Assembly (NCBI RefSeq): GCF_040096615.1
Contig: NZ_JBBMEJ010000011.1
Span: 62,001 to 126,000 of the forward strand
Direction of reading: 5' to 3'
DNA length: 64,000 bases
DNA from: Blautia_A aquisgranensis
GTDB taxonomy: Bacteria > Bacillota > Clostridia > Lachnospirales > Lachnospiraceae
Shown here: piece by piece, positions 1-9,114 of the stretch
How positions within the stretch are numbered: position 1 is the first letter of the stretch
How the letters are laid out: every line of letters starts with the position of its first letter
Made by a program: the position numbers and the translations under genes
Notes under the pieces: model-generated
What the model saw: the letters and a program-made list of their open reading frames with translations, nothing else
Databases searched by the model: none
What the model was told of the DNA's origin: nothing

Positions 1-1
1 G

Positions 2-2149
2 CTGGCGGACGGACTTCTTGTGGTGGATACCATGGACGGGAAGCTTCTGAACTTCAGCCAGAGCTTTTCCTGCCCGGACTGTGGTATCAGTATTGATGAG
101 ATCGAGCCGAGAAGTTTTTCATTTAATAATCCTTTTGGTGCCTGCCCGCAGTGCCTTGGTCTGGGATATAAGATGGAATTTGATGTAGATCTGATGATCC
201 CGGATAAGAAATTGAGTATCAATGAAGGTGCGATCGCAGTTCTGGGATGGCAGTCCTGCACCACGCAGGGAAGCTTTTCCAGAGCGATCCTGGATGCACT
301 GGCACGGGAATATGATTTTTCACTGGATACTCCTTTCTGCGAATATCCGAAGAAGATCCAGGATATTCTGCTCCATGGAACTGGCGGTCATTCAGTGAAG
401 GTGTATTATAAGGGGCAGCGTGGAGAAGGTGTCTATGATGTGGCATTTCCGGGCCTGATCCGGAATGTGGAGCAGAGATACCGTGAAACTGGCTCTGAGA
501 CCATGAAGCAGGAGTATGAGAGCTTTATGCGGATCACGCCGTGTACCGCATGTAAGGGACAGCGACTGAAGAAGGAATCACTTGCTGTAACAGTGGCAGA
601 TAAGAATATTTATGAAGTAACGAACATGTCTGTGGAGAAGCTGCTTGCATTTCTGAAGGATATGAAGCTTTCTGCTCAGCAGGAGCTGATCGGTAAACAG
701 ATCCTCAAGGAGATCCGGGCGAGAGTCGGATTTCTGTCAGAAGTAGGGCTGGAATATCTTTCTCTTGGAAGAGCCACAGGAACGCTTTCCGGAGGAGAGG
801 CACAGAGAATCCGTCTTGCCACACAGATCGGTTCCGGACTTGTGGGCGTTGCTTATATTCTGGATGAGCCGAGTATCGGACTTCATCAGAGAGATAATGA
901 CAAGCTTCTGGGAGCACTTATGCGGCTTCGTGATCTTGGAAACAGCCTGATCGTGGTAGAACATGATGAGGATACCATGTGTGCGGCAGACTGTGTGATC
1001 GATATCGGCCCGGGTGCAGGTGAGCATGGAGGTCAGCTGGTTGCCATGGGAACAGCTGAGGATCTGATGAAGAATGAGAATTCTGTTACAGGTGCTTATT
1101 TAAGCGGCAGACTTAAGATTCCGGTGCCTGAGGTACGTAAGGAGCCGACTGGATTTCTTCATATTAAAGGAGCTGCTGAGAATAACCTGAAGCATATAGA
1201 TGTGGATATTCCGCTGGGCGTGATGACCTGTATCACCGGTGTCTCCGGCTCAGGCAAGAGTTCCCTGGTCAATGAGATCTTGTATAAGAGACTGGCAAGA
1301 GATCTGAACAGAGCCAGAGTGATCCCCGGAAAGCATGATGACATTCTGGGAATTGACCAGCTGGATAAGGTGATCAATATTGACCAGTCTCCGATCGGAA
1401 GAACTCCCCGTTCCAACCCGGCTACGTATACAGGGGTTTTTGACCAGATCCGTGATCTGTTTGCTGCCACAGCAGATGCCAAGGCTAAAGGCTATAAGAA
1501 AGGCCGTTTCAGTTTTAATGTGAAGGGCGGAAGATGTGAGGCCTGCAGCGGCGACGGAATCATCAAGATCGAGATGCATTTCCTGCCAGATGTGTATGTA
1601 CCGTGTGAGGTATGTAAGGGTAAACGTTACAACAGAGAAACACTTGAGGTTAAATATAAGGACAAGAGCATTTATGATGTGCTGAATATGACTGTGGAGG
1701 AGGCACTGACTTTCTTTGAGAATGTTCCATCTATCCGAAGGAAGATCGAGACTCTGTACGATGTAGGACTTTCCTATATCCGTCTGGGACAGCCTTCCAC
1801 AACGCTCTCCGGAGGAGAGGCACAGCGTATCAAGCTGGCCACAGAGCTCAGCAAGCGCAGCACAGGTAAGACGATCTATATCCTGGATGAGCCGACGACA
1901 GGACTGCATTTCGCAGATGTTCATAAGCTGATCGAGATTCTGCGGCGTCTGTCAGAAGGCGGCAATACAGTAGTAGTTATTGAACATAATCTGGATGTGA
2001 TCAAGACTGCGGATTATATCATTGATATCGGTCCGGAAGGCGGTGACAGAGGCGGAACCGTGATCGCCAAGGGAACTCCGGAAGAAGTTGCAGACAGCCC
2101 TGTTTCCTACACCGGAAAATATGTCAAAAAATATCTCGAACAGAAATAA
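2..2149 (+). CDS. uvrA: UvrA, excinuclease ABC subunit A (5' end missing)
   Basis: UvrA is the DNA-damage-sensing ATPase of nucleotide excision repair; it loads UvrB at lesions. The reading frame is open from base 2, so the N-terminal part, including the first Walker A, lies outside the window; about 715 residues are visible against roughly 940 in the family. The motif CTACKGQRL near 540 and the paired CEAC and CEVCKGKR near 1540-1620 are UvrA zinc-finger cysteines. The second Walker A, GVSGSGKSS, lies near 1238-1262. Both ABC signatures (LSGGEAQRIRLA near 785, LSGGEAQRIKLA near 1807) are followed by Walker B motifs ILDEPSIGLH and ILDEPTTGLH. The stop at 2149 is followed by a new promoter, so this is probably the last gene of its operon. 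Confidence 0.97.
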   Translation: MADGLLVVDTMDGKLLNFSQSFSCPDCGISIDEIEPRSFSFNNPFGACPQCLGLGYKMEFDVDLMIPDKKLSINEGAIAVLGWQSCTTQGSFSRAILDALAREYDFSLDTPFCEYPKKIQDILLHGTGGHSVKVYYKGQRGEGVYDVAFPGLIRNVEQRYRETGSETMKQEYESFMRITPCTACKGQRLKKESLAVTVADKNIYEVTNMSVEKLLAFLKDMKLSAQQELIGKQILKEIRARVGFLSEVGLEYLSLGRATGTLSGGEAQRIRLATQIGSGLVGVAYILDEPSIGLHQRDNDKLLGALMRLRDLGNSLIVVEHDEDTMCAADCVIDIGPGAGEHGGQLVAMGTAEDLMKNENSVTGAYLSGRLKIPVPEVRKEPTGFLHIKGAAENNLKHIDVDIPLGVMTCITGVSGSGKSSLVNEILYKRLARDLNRARVIPGKHDDILGIDQLDKVINIDQSPIGRTPRSNPATYTGVFDQIRDLFAATADAKAKGYKKGRFSFNVKGGRCEACSGDGIIKIEMHFLPDVYVPCEVCKGKRYNRETLEVKYKDKSIYDVLNMTVEEALTFFENVPSIRRKIETLYDVGLSYIRLGQPSTTLSGGEAQRIKLATELSKRSTGKTIYILDEPTTGLHFADVHKLIEILRRLSEGGNTVVVIEHNLDVIKTADYIIDIGPEGGDRGGTVIAKGTPEEVADSPVSYTGKYVKKYLEQK

Positions 2150-2162
2150 CCCGCAAAAGTTC

Positions 2163-2191
2163 TTTTCAATTTCCGATGTTTTGTATATAAT
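2163..2191 (+). promoter_or_regulatory. Predicted sigma-A promoter for mreB homologue
   Basis: TTTTCA at 2163-2168 and a perfect TATAAT at 2186-2191 are separated by 17 bases. It lies about 200 bases before the mreB start, giving a long leader that contains the hairpin listed separately. Confidence 0.6.
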
Positions 2192-2212
2192 AGTTGAAGT
2201 ATACAGAAAAGA

Positions 2213-2246
2213 ATGTTGTTGTGAACGGAGTGAACCGTAACAACAC
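2213..2246 (+). other. Leader hairpin upstream of mreB
   Basis: The arms around 2214-2229 and 2235-2246 can pair through TGTTGTT and ACGG with a small bulge, around the loop AGTGAA. No U-tract follows, so it is not an obvious terminator. The stretch 2150-2392 has no other visible gene. Confidence 0.35.
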
Positions 2247-2392
2247 AATAAGTTATAATATGCGCTGTGCAGTCTGTAACACTTCAGATATTATTTACCA
2301 GATATTTGCCGGAGCTTCTTATCACAAGGGCTGTGGTAGATTGTCTGGATTCATGGAGTGTATCAGAATCGCAGACGCAGGCAGGAGGATTT

Positions 2393-3376
2393 ATGCCGGC
2401 AAAGGATATCGGAATTGATCTGGGAACCAGAAACAGTCTGGTTTTTTCCACAGGAAAGGGAATCGTTTTAAGGGAACCATCTGTGGTTGTTTATGATAAA
2501 GATACAGAGAAGATCAGAGCGATCGGAGAGGAGGCCAGACAGATGGCCAGCCATCTTACATCCAATATGGAAGTGATATGGCCAATCCGAAGAGGCGTGA
2601 TCGTTGATTATAATGTAATGGAGAAGATGCTGAAGTATTTTATCGCGCAGGCGATGGGACGGCGGGCGTTCCGTAAGCCACGTGTCAGTATCAGTGTTCC
2701 AAGCGGAATTACAGAGATTGAGCGTAAAGCCATGGAAGAAGCGGCGTATCAGTCCGGAGCGAAGGAGGTTTTCCTTGTGGAAGAGCCGATCGCTGCTGCG
2801 ATCGGTGCAGGTGTGGATATCACCAAGCCTTTTGGTAATCTTATTGTGGATATCGGTGCAGGAACTACAGATGTAGCTGTAATATCGGTAGGTGGTGTGG
2901 TCGTTTCAACTTCTGTGAAGGTGGCAGGCGATAATTTCAATCACGCAATCATGAATTATGTGAGAGAGAAACACAGTCTTTTTATAGGAGAGGATACTGC
3001 TGAGAATATTAAGATCAAGATCGGAACTGCCAGTGAGGAAGCAGATCTTCGGACAATGGAGGTCAAGGGAAGAAATATCATCACCGGACTTCCAAAGGTA
3101 GCAACGCTGACTTCTGAGGAGATTCGCACTGCGCTTCGTGAGACAACAGGACAGATCGTGGAGGCAGTACATGGAGTTCTTGAGAAGACTCCGCCTGAAC
3201 TGGCGGCAGATATCATGGACAGAGGAATCGTTCTTACAGGTGGCGGTGCAATGCTTCACGGAATGGATACTTTGATCGAACAGAAGACAGGTGTAAGCAC
3301 ATTGACGGTTCAGGATGCGATGCTGGTAGTTGCTGCCGGAACTGGAAGATATGCGGAGATCATGTCAAGAATGTAA
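2393..3376 (+). CDS. mreB: MreB-family rod-shape actin homologue
   Basis: MreB is a bacterial actin that polymerises under the membrane and directs lateral wall synthesis. The 327-residue protein has the actin-fold nucleotide site: phosphate-1 loop DLGTRNSLVF near the N-terminus, phosphate-2 loop VDIGAGTTDVAV near residue 160, and the adenosine motif GIVLTGGGAML near residue 280. I chose the ATG at 2393 because AGGAGG lies just upstream (2382-2388) and the next residues, AKDIGIDLGT, match family N-termini. The frame is open upstream to 2267, but that extension has no ribosome site. The gene stands alone between its own promoter and a terminator, not in an mreBCD cluster, so it could be the Mbl or MreBH type. 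Confidence 0.9.
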   Translation: MPAKDIGIDLGTRNSLVFSTGKGIVLREPSVVVYDKDTEKIRAIGEEARQMASHLTSNMEVIWPIRRGVIVDYNVMEKMLKYFIAQAMGRRAFRKPRVSISVPSGITEIERKAMEEAAYQSGAKEVFLVEEPIAAAIGAGVDITKPFGNLIVDIGAGTTDVAVISVGGVVVSTSVKVAGDNFNHAIMNYVREKHSLFIGEDTAENIKIKIGTASEEADLRTMEVKGRNIITGLPKVATLTSEEIRTALRETTGQIVEAVHGVLEKTPPELAADIMDRGIVLTGGGAMLHGMDTLIEQKTGVSTLTVQDAMLVVAAGTGRYAEIMSRM

Positions 3377-3451
3377 ATTTCTACAAAGTCATAAGGTCTT
3401 TTTGGAGACTGCTTTTGGTAGCGGCAGAGCAGACCGGATGGACGATCAGAT

Positions 3452-3481
3452 AAGGCGCTGCAGCAGGCAGTGCCTTTTATA
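3452..3481 (+). terminator. Rho-independent terminator after mreB
   Basis: A 10-base-pair stem (AAGGCGCTGC with GCAGTGCCTT, one G-U pair) and a 5-base loop are followed by a short T-rich run. It ends only a few bases before recD2. Confidence 0.6.
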
Positions 3482-3495
3482 TTATGGAGAATAAG

Positions 3496-5736
3496 ATGAG
3501 TGAAACAGTTACAGGATATATAGATCATGTGATCTTCCGAAATGAAGACAATGGTTATACAGTCATGGTCATCAAGGGCACAGAGGATGACAAGGAGCTG
3601 ACCTGCGTGGGAACGTTTCCGGCACTTACCCAGGGGGCATCCATTGAAGCCACCGGAAACTATACAACACATCCGGTATATGGCAGGCAGTTTCAGATTT
3701 CTGCCTATACGGAAAAAATGCCGGAGGATGCGCTGGCTATGGAACGTTATCTTGGTTCCGGTGCAATCAAAGGAATCGGTGCAGCACTGGCTGCCAGGAT
3801 CGTGCGGAGATTCGGGGATGATACCATGCGGATCGTTGAGGAAGAACCGGAACGTCTTGCAGAGATCAAGGGCATTAGTGAGAAGAAGGCATTGGAGATC
3901 GCAGAACAGATGACAGAAAAGGCGGACATGCGCCGTGCCATGATCTTTTTGCAGAAATATGGGATCTCGCTGAATCTGGGAGCGAAGATCTATCAGAAGT
4001 ACGGACAGTCGGTATATGGGGTACTCCAAGAGAATCCCTACCGCCTGGCTGAGGATATCAGCGGAGTTGGTTTTAAGATCGCAGACGAGATTGCTTCCAG
4101 GATCGGAATCCATACAGATTCAGATTACAGAATAAGAAGTGGCATGTTGTATACTCTCTTACAGGCTTCCGGGGAGGGACATACTTATCTTCCCAAGGAG
4201 GAACTTTTTTCCCGGGCATCACAGCTTCTGGGAGTAGATCCTTCCTATATGGAGAAGCATCTTATGGATATGGTAGTAGACCGTAAGCTGGTCGCAAAAG
4301 AGACAGAAGCGGGAACTGTCGTTTATCCGACACGGTATTATTATCTGGAGCTGAACACAGCGAGAATGTTGTGTGAACTGAATATCCTCTGCCCGGAGGA
4401 TGAGCAGATGATGAAGAAACGGATTGCCAGGATCGAGAAGGAAACAGGAACAGAGCTGGATGAGATGCAGCGTCAGGCTGTTGCGGCAGCTGCACAGCAT
4501 GGACTCTTTGTTCTTACCGGAGGTCCCGGAACCGGAAAAACTACCACGATCAATGCAATTATCCGCTATTTTGAGGAAGAAGGAGCTGAACTTCGGCTGG
4601 CTGCGCCTACCGGGCGTGCAGCCAAACGAATGACAGAAGCCACAGGCTATGAAGCACAGACGATTCATCGGCTTCTGGAGCTGAACGGAATGCCGGAAGG
4701 TGAGCAGGAAGGAAGAGCAGTACATTTTGACCGCAATTCTGAGAATCCGCTGGAAGCAGATGTGATCATTATTGATGAAATGTCCATGGTAGATATCGCA
4801 CTGATGCATTCCCTTCTTCTGGCAGTGACAGCAGGAACCAGACTGATCCTTGTGGGTGATGAGAATCAGCTTCCAAGTGTGGGACCGGGAAATGTGCTGC
4901 ATGATATCATTCGAAGTGGTGCTTTTCCTGTGGTAGAGCTTACGAAGATCTTCCGTCAGGCATCGGAGAGTGACATTGTAGTAAACGCCCATAAGATCAA
5001 CCGGGGAGAGCAGGTGACGATCAACAATAAAAGCCGGGATTTCTTTTTTCTGAAGCGCTATGATGCGGATATTATTATCCGTGTGGTGATCGCGCTGATC
5101 CAGGAGAAGCTGCCACGCTATGTAGACGCAAAGCCCTATGAGATCCAGGTACTTACTCCTATGCGAAAAGGTCTTCTCGGAGTAGAAAGGCTGAATCAGA
5201 TTCTGCAGAGATATCTGAATCCGCCGGATGAGAAGAAGAAAGAAAAAGAAATTGGGCAGCGTCTTTTCCGCGAGGGCGATAAGGTGATGCAGGTGAAGAA
5301 TAACTATCAGCTGGAGTGGGAGATCCTTGGCAGATACAAGATTCCTGTGGATAAGGGAGTTGGCGTATTTAACGGGGATACCGGTATTATGGTGGAGATC
5401 AATGAATTTGCCGAGACAGCTACAGTGGAATTCGAGGATGGCCGCCGTGCGGAATATTCGTTCAAGCAACTGGAGGAGCTGGAACTGGCCTATGCGGTGA
5501 CCATACATAAGTCGCAGGGATCGGAATATCCGGCAGTTATTTTGCCGCTGCTGTCAGGACCGCGAATGCTGATGAACAGGAATCTCCTGTATACAGCGGT
5601 AACCAGGGCAAGGAAATGTGTCACAGTAGTGGGAAGTGAGAATACTTTTGCAGAGATGATCCGCAATGAAAAACAACAGAAGCGTTACAGTTCACTGGAT
5701 CTGAGAATCCGGGAAATGGAGGAAGCAGAGGATTAA
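3496..5736 (+). CDS. recD2: RecD2 family ATP-dependent DNA helicase
   Basis: This superfamily-1B 5'-3' helicase of the RecBC-independent RecD2 type acts in replication-fork and mismatch-linked repair. The 746-residue protein has an N-terminal OB-like region and helix-hairpin-helix motifs (GIGAALAARIV, IKGISEKKAL, ISGVGFKIAD) near residues 85-200. The helicase core follows: Walker A GGPGTGKTTT near residue 343, Walker B IIIDEMSMVD, VGDENQLPSVGPG, the arginine-finger region TKIFRQ, and VTIHKSQGSE with TAVTRARK near the C-terminus. An in-frame ATG exists at 3484 but has no ribosome site. GGAG at 3486-3489 sits 6 bases before the ATG at 3496, so 3496 is preferred. ComF follows 32 bases downstream, probably co-transcribed. 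Confidence 0.93.
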   Translation: MSETVTGYIDHVIFRNEDNGYTVMVIKGTEDDKELTCVGTFPALTQGASIEATGNYTTHPVYGRQFQISAYTEKMPEDALAMERYLGSGAIKGIGAALAARIVRRFGDDTMRIVEEEPERLAEIKGISEKKALEIAEQMTEKADMRRAMIFLQKYGISLNLGAKIYQKYGQSVYGVLQENPYRLAEDISGVGFKIADEIASRIGIHTDSDYRIRSGMLYTLLQASGEGHTYLPKEELFSRASQLLGVDPSYMEKHLMDMVVDRKLVAKETEAGTVVYPTRYYYLELNTARMLCELNILCPEDEQMMKKRIARIEKETGTELDEMQRQAVAAAAQHGLFVLTGGPGTGKTTTINAIIRYFEEEGAELRLAAPTGRAAKRMTEATGYEAQTIHRLLELNGMPEGEQEGRAVHFDRNSENPLEADVIIIDEMSMVDIALMHSLLLAVTAGTRLILVGDENQLPSVGPGNVLHDIIRSGAFPVVELTKIFRQASESDIVVNAHKINRGEQVTINNKSRDFFFLKRYDADIIIRVVIALIQEKLPRYVDAKPYEIQVLTPMRKGLLGVERLNQILQRYLNPPDEKKKEKEIGQRLFREGDKVMQVKNNYQLEWEILGRYKIPVDKGVGVFNGDTGIMVEINEFAETATVEFEDGRRAEYSFKQLEELELAYAVTIHKSQGSEYPAVILPLLSGPRMLMNRNLLYTAVTRARKCVTVVGSENTFAEMIRNEKQQKRYSSLDLRIREMEEAED

Positions 5737-5768
5737 AAGGAGAGCGTTATCGGGGAGAAAGGATCTTT

Positions 5769-6476
5769 TTGAGAAAAACTGCTGATTTTTTGCTGGATAT
5801 GCTTTATCCGAAGAAATGTCCCATGTGTCATGAAGTACTGAAAGATAAAAAACTTCTTATCTGTGAACGGTGTGCGGGCAGAATCCGTCCGATTTCCGGT
5901 GCCTTGTGCATGAAATGCGGAAAGCCGGTGAAAATGGAAGAAGAATATTGCCCAGTTTGCCGGAATGGTAACCGTTATTTTTCAGAGGGGAGAAGTATTT
6001 TTCCATATGGGGAATTATGGCGTCAGTCGTTAGTGAGATTCAAGTATTATGGCTGTCGTGAGTATGGTGATTTCTATGCAAAAGCCATGAGCGTTTACGG
6101 GCGGAAGTATCTGGAACGTTGGAAACCACAGCTGCTCGTGCCGGTACCGCTCCATCCTTCCAAGAAAAGAATGAGAGGTTTTAATCAGTCTGCATACCTG
6201 GCAGAGAAGCTGAGTGTATTTACCGGAACCCCCTGGGATGACAGTCTGGTGATTAAGATCCGCCGGACGCGCTCTCAGAAGAAACTAGATGCAGTTCAGC
6301 GTCGGAACAATCTGAGAAAGGCGTATCGCGTTAGCAGGAAGCTTTCAGATGTAACGGTCCTAGTGGTAGATGATGTATACACGACAGGGAGCACGATGGA
6401 AGCGATGGCTATGTGTCTTCTTGAGGCTGGAGCACGGGATGTTTACTTCCTTACAGTATGTGCAGGAAGGCTTTGA
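5769..6476 (+). CDS. comFC: ComF family amidophosphoribosyltransferase-like protein
   Basis: ComFC homologues are needed for single-stranded DNA handling during natural transformation. The protein has 235 residues. Its N-terminal half holds four CxxC pairs (CPMC, CERC, CMKC, CPVC), likely a zinc site. The C-terminal half is a phosphoribosyltransferase fold with the PRPP loop VLVVDDVYTTGST and the region VPVPLHPSKKRMRGFNQS. Translation starts at TTG, with AAAGGA just upstream. No comFA neighbour is present, and many such genes occur in strains not known to be competent. The family call is firm; the role in competence is inference. Confidence 0.88.
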   Translation: MRKTADFLLDMLYPKKCPMCHEVLKDKKLLICERCAGRIRPISGALCMKCGKPVKMEEEYCPVCRNGNRYFSEGRSIFPYGELWRQSLVRFKYYGCREYGDFYAKAMSVYGRKYLERWKPQLLVPVPLHPSKKRMRGFNQSAYLAEKLSVFTGTPWDDSLVIKIRRTRSQKKLDAVQRRNNLRKAYRVSRKLSDVTVLVVDDVYTTGSTMEAMAMCLLEAGARDVYFLTVCAGRL

Positions 6477-6491
6477 AAGCCCAAAAAATAC

Positions 6492-6520
6492 TTTTCATAG
6501 GTAGTGATCTATGCTACAAT
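6492..6520 (+). promoter_or_regulatory. Predicted promoter of the c-di-AMP operon
   Basis: TTTTCA at 6492-6497 and TACAAT at 6515-6520 have a 17-base spacer, about 100 bases before the first gene of the cdaA cluster. Confidence 0.55.
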
Positions 6521-6621
6521 AAATTTGATTGCAGTTAAATAGTATTGCTGCATGGAGAAGCGAAATGCGAATTATATATATCAGGATTTTTTCTGATAAG
6601 AAAGCTTATGAGGAGTAATTT

Positions 6622-7056
6622 ATGGTAAATGAAGAAAAGGTGAAGGTTATGAACCGCCTGGCCATGTATGAGCATGGCGAAGGCAGGAAATATCTTCCGG
6701 TGAGCAGATTTTACCGGAGCGATTACATTGGTCTTGCGCTGATCAAGAATTTTTTTCTGGTGACGATCGGCTATATGCTGGGACTTGCCGGAGTGGCGGC
6801 ATATTTCAGCGAATATCTGATGGATAATGTGAATAAGATCAATCTGGTTACTGTGGCAATCTACATCGTAGTCGGATATCTGATCATACTGATTGCCTAT
6901 TCAATACTGACCTACATCCAGTATTCTGTAAAATACTCCCGTGCTAAGAAGAGCGTGCGGGAATATTATCAGGATCTTACCAGACTGGAAAAAATCTACG
7001 GACGGGAAGATAAGAGAATTCCGGTCCGGAGAAATGCAGGAGGAAATAAAAAATGA
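6622..7056 (+). CDS. Small membrane protein of unknown function
   Basis: I do not recognise a family for this 144-residue protein. Two membrane helices are clear, one around LIKNFFLVTIGYMLGLAG (about residues 34-58) and one around INLVTVAIYIVVGYLII (about 73-95). Both ends are basic and probably cytoplasmic. GAGGAG lies upstream of the ATG. The stop overlaps the next start as ATGA, so the two are likely translationally coupled. It opens the operon leading to cdaA, so a link to c-di-AMP or envelope biology is possible but rests on position alone. Confidence 0.8.
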   Translation: MVNEEKVKVMNRLAMYEHGEGRKYLPVSRFYRSDYIGLALIKNFFLVTIGYMLGLAGVAAYFSEYLMDNVNKINLVTVAIYIVVGYLIILIAYSILTYIQYSVKYSRAKKSVREYYQDLTRLEKIYGREDKRIPVRRNAGGNKK

Positions 7057-8177
7057 CAGCTTTACTTGAAATCAAACAGAATATCAAAAAATTCTACGGA
7101 CAATATGAAGTATATATACTGCCGGTTCTGAAATTTATTCTGGCATTTGTTTATTTTCTCTGGATCAACAGTAATATGGGATATATGAAGCAGCTGGATA
7201 ATATTTTTGTTATCCTGATCCTGGCACTGGTATGTTCGATTCTTCCCACATCTGTGATGCTGTTTATCGGATTTGTGCTTATGATCGGACATTGTTATGC
7301 TGTAAGCATGGAAGTAGCCGGATTTATGTTGGTTCTGGTCCTGTTTATGATGATCCTGTTTCTGAGATTCAGCGGATCACAGAATCTTGCGATGATTCTG
7401 ACACCGCTTTCTTTTGGATACAGTGTTCCGGCGCTTCTTCCAATCGGATCCGGTCTTTTAGGCAGTGCACTTTCTTCACTTCCGGCAGGATGTGGTGTAG
7501 TGATTTATTATTTTATCCGTTTTGTGCATACACAGTCTGCTGCATTAAGTGATCCGGATACAGAGATTGCGGCCAAAATTAAGCTGCTTTCTGACGGACT
7601 TGTACAGAACTGGGCAATGTGGATTACAGTGGTTGCGTTTGTTGCAGTTGTTCTTCTGGTGAACCTTCTGAGAACACGTTCTTTTGACTATGCATGGAGG
7701 ATTGCAATTATCGCAGGTGGTGTGACTTATATTCTGGTCATCCTTGCCGGAGATTTCTGCTTTGATGTGACAGTGTCCATGGTTCCGATGATTATTTCTA
7801 CAGTGATTTCAGTTCTCATTGGGTTTGTGATGGAATTTCTGGTATTTGGAGGAGACTACAGCAGAACAGAACGTCTGGAATATGAGGATGATGAGTATTA
7901 TTACTATGTAAAGGCGGTACCGAAGGCTGTTGTTGCAACTTCTGAGAGAAGCATCAAGAAGATCAATGCAGAGCCTGTACGCGAAGAAAAAAAGAAAGAA
8001 GAATCTGTTCTTTCATACAACAGGAAGGACAAAAAGGAAAAACTTTCAGAACGGAAAGAACAAAAAACAGTACAGAAACCGGGGAAATTTTCAGAAAGCA
8101 CAGTGATTGAAACACCGAAGGAGGTTGATGAGATCGACTTCGAGAAACAGCTTGAAGAGTCACTGAAAGATCTTTAA
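7053..8177 (+). CDS. Polytopic membrane protein of unknown function
   Basis: This 374-residue protein has roughly eight to nine hydrophobic segments between residues 18 and 270. A hydrophilic tail follows: an acidic and tyrosine-rich patch (YEDDEYYYY) and then a long Lys/Glu-rich stretch to residue 374, probably cytoplasmic. No catalytic motif is visible. It is coupled to the preceding small membrane protein and lies 52 bases before cdaA. The fixed pairing suggests a membrane complex or a c-di-AMP partner, but no function can be read from the sequence. Confidence 0.85.
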   Translation: MTALLEIKQNIKKFYGQYEVYILPVLKFILAFVYFLWINSNMGYMKQLDNIFVILILALVCSILPTSVMLFIGFVLMIGHCYAVSMEVAGFMLVLVLFMMILFLRFSGSQNLAMILTPLSFGYSVPALLPIGSGLLGSALSSLPAGCGVVIYYFIRFVHTQSAALSDPDTEIAAKIKLLSDGLVQNWAMWITVVAFVAVVLLVNLLRTRSFDYAWRIAIIAGGVTYILVILAGDFCFDVTVSMVPMIISTVISVLIGFVMEFLVFGGDYSRTERLEYEDDEYYYYVKAVPKAVVATSERSIKKINAEPVREEKKKEESVLSYNRKDKKEKLSERKEQKTVQKPGKFSESTVIETPKEVDEIDFEKQLEESLKDL

Positions 8178-8229
8178 GTCATTGGTAAGATAGTTTCTTT
8201 TAAATGGATCGGGAAGAAAGGAGGAAGTT

Positions 8230-9114
8230 ATGCAGAATATTCTTGCAATTCTTGGCGAATATATCGGAAAGATTACCTTGCCGGGAATTGGAGTGATAGA
8301 TATTATTGAGATTGGACTGATTTCCTTTTTTGTATATCAGTTTATGGCTTGGATCAAATTTACTAGGGCGTACACACTGCTGAAAGGTATTCTGGTAGTG
8401 CTTGCTTTTATCCTGATCGCATATATATTTAAGATGAATACGATTCTGTGGATATTCCGGAATCTGGCCAATGTCCTGGTAATTGGTGTGATTGTAATCT
8501 TTCAGCCGGAGCTTCGACGGGCTCTGGAACAGCTCGGACAGAAGAAAATTGTTTCAACTATTATTCCGTTTGATACAGGCAGGGAAGTAAAAGAACGATT
8601 TAACGATAAGACAATCAATGAACTGGTCAAAGCCTGCTTTGATATGGGAGAGGTTAAGACGGGTGCACTGATCGTTATTGAAAAGGAGATACGTCTGGAT
8701 GAGTATATCCGTACAGGTATCAATATTGATGGTATTCTTACCAGTCAGCTTCTGATTAATATTTTTGAGCATAATACACCCCTTCATGACGGTGCGGTAA
8801 TCGTCAGAGGAAATCGGGTAGTAGCTGCAACTTGTTATCTGCCGCTTTCAGATAATATGGAACTGAGCAAGCAGTTGGGAACAAGGCACAGAGCAGGAGT
8901 AGGCATCAGTGAGACTACGGATTCCCTTACGATCATTGTTTCCGAGGAGACAGGGCAGGTTTCTGTTGCACAGGAAGGAACTCTTTCCAGGGGTCTCAAC
9001 AGTAAGCAGTTAAGAGAAGTACTTGTTTCTGCCCAGAATAAGAAGGTGGTTGATAATAACAAACTGAGAAGTCTGCTGAAAGGGAGAGTGAAACATGAAG
9101 AAAAATCTGACTAA
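8230..9114 (+). CDS. cdaA: Diadenylate cyclase CdaA
   Basis: CdaA makes cyclic di-AMP from two ATP. This second messenger controls potassium uptake, osmolyte transport and wall homeostasis in Firmicutes. The 294-residue protein has three N-terminal membrane helices (about residues 15-90), then the DAC domain with its signature motifs HDGAVIVRG (near residue 188) and RHRAGVGISE (near 220). The start has a strong GGAGG site. It overlaps cdaR by 20 bases, the usual cdaA-cdaR coupling. The glmM gene often found next is absent here. Confidence 0.95.
   Translation: MQNILAILGEYIGKITLPGIGVIDIIEIGLISFFVYQFMAWIKFTRAYTLLKGILVVLAFILIAYIFKMNTILWIFRNLANVLVIGVIVIFQPELRRALEQLGQKKIVSTIIPFDTGREVKERFNDKTINELVKACFDMGEVKTGALIVIEKEIRLDEYIRTGINIDGILTSQLLINIFEHNTPLHDGAVIVRGNRVVAATCYLPLSDNMELSKQLGTRHRAGVGISETTDSLTIIVSEETGQVSVAQEGTLSRGLNSKQLREVLVSAQNKKVVDNNKLRSLLKGRVKHEEKSD

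Noticed and set aside
2267..2392. Longer N-terminus for the mreB product
   Set aside because: The upstream 42 codons lack a ribosome site and do not resemble MreB; AGGAGG supports 2393.
4219..5508. Long minus-strand frame opposite recD2
   Set aside because: Same reasoning: shadow of the helicase core.
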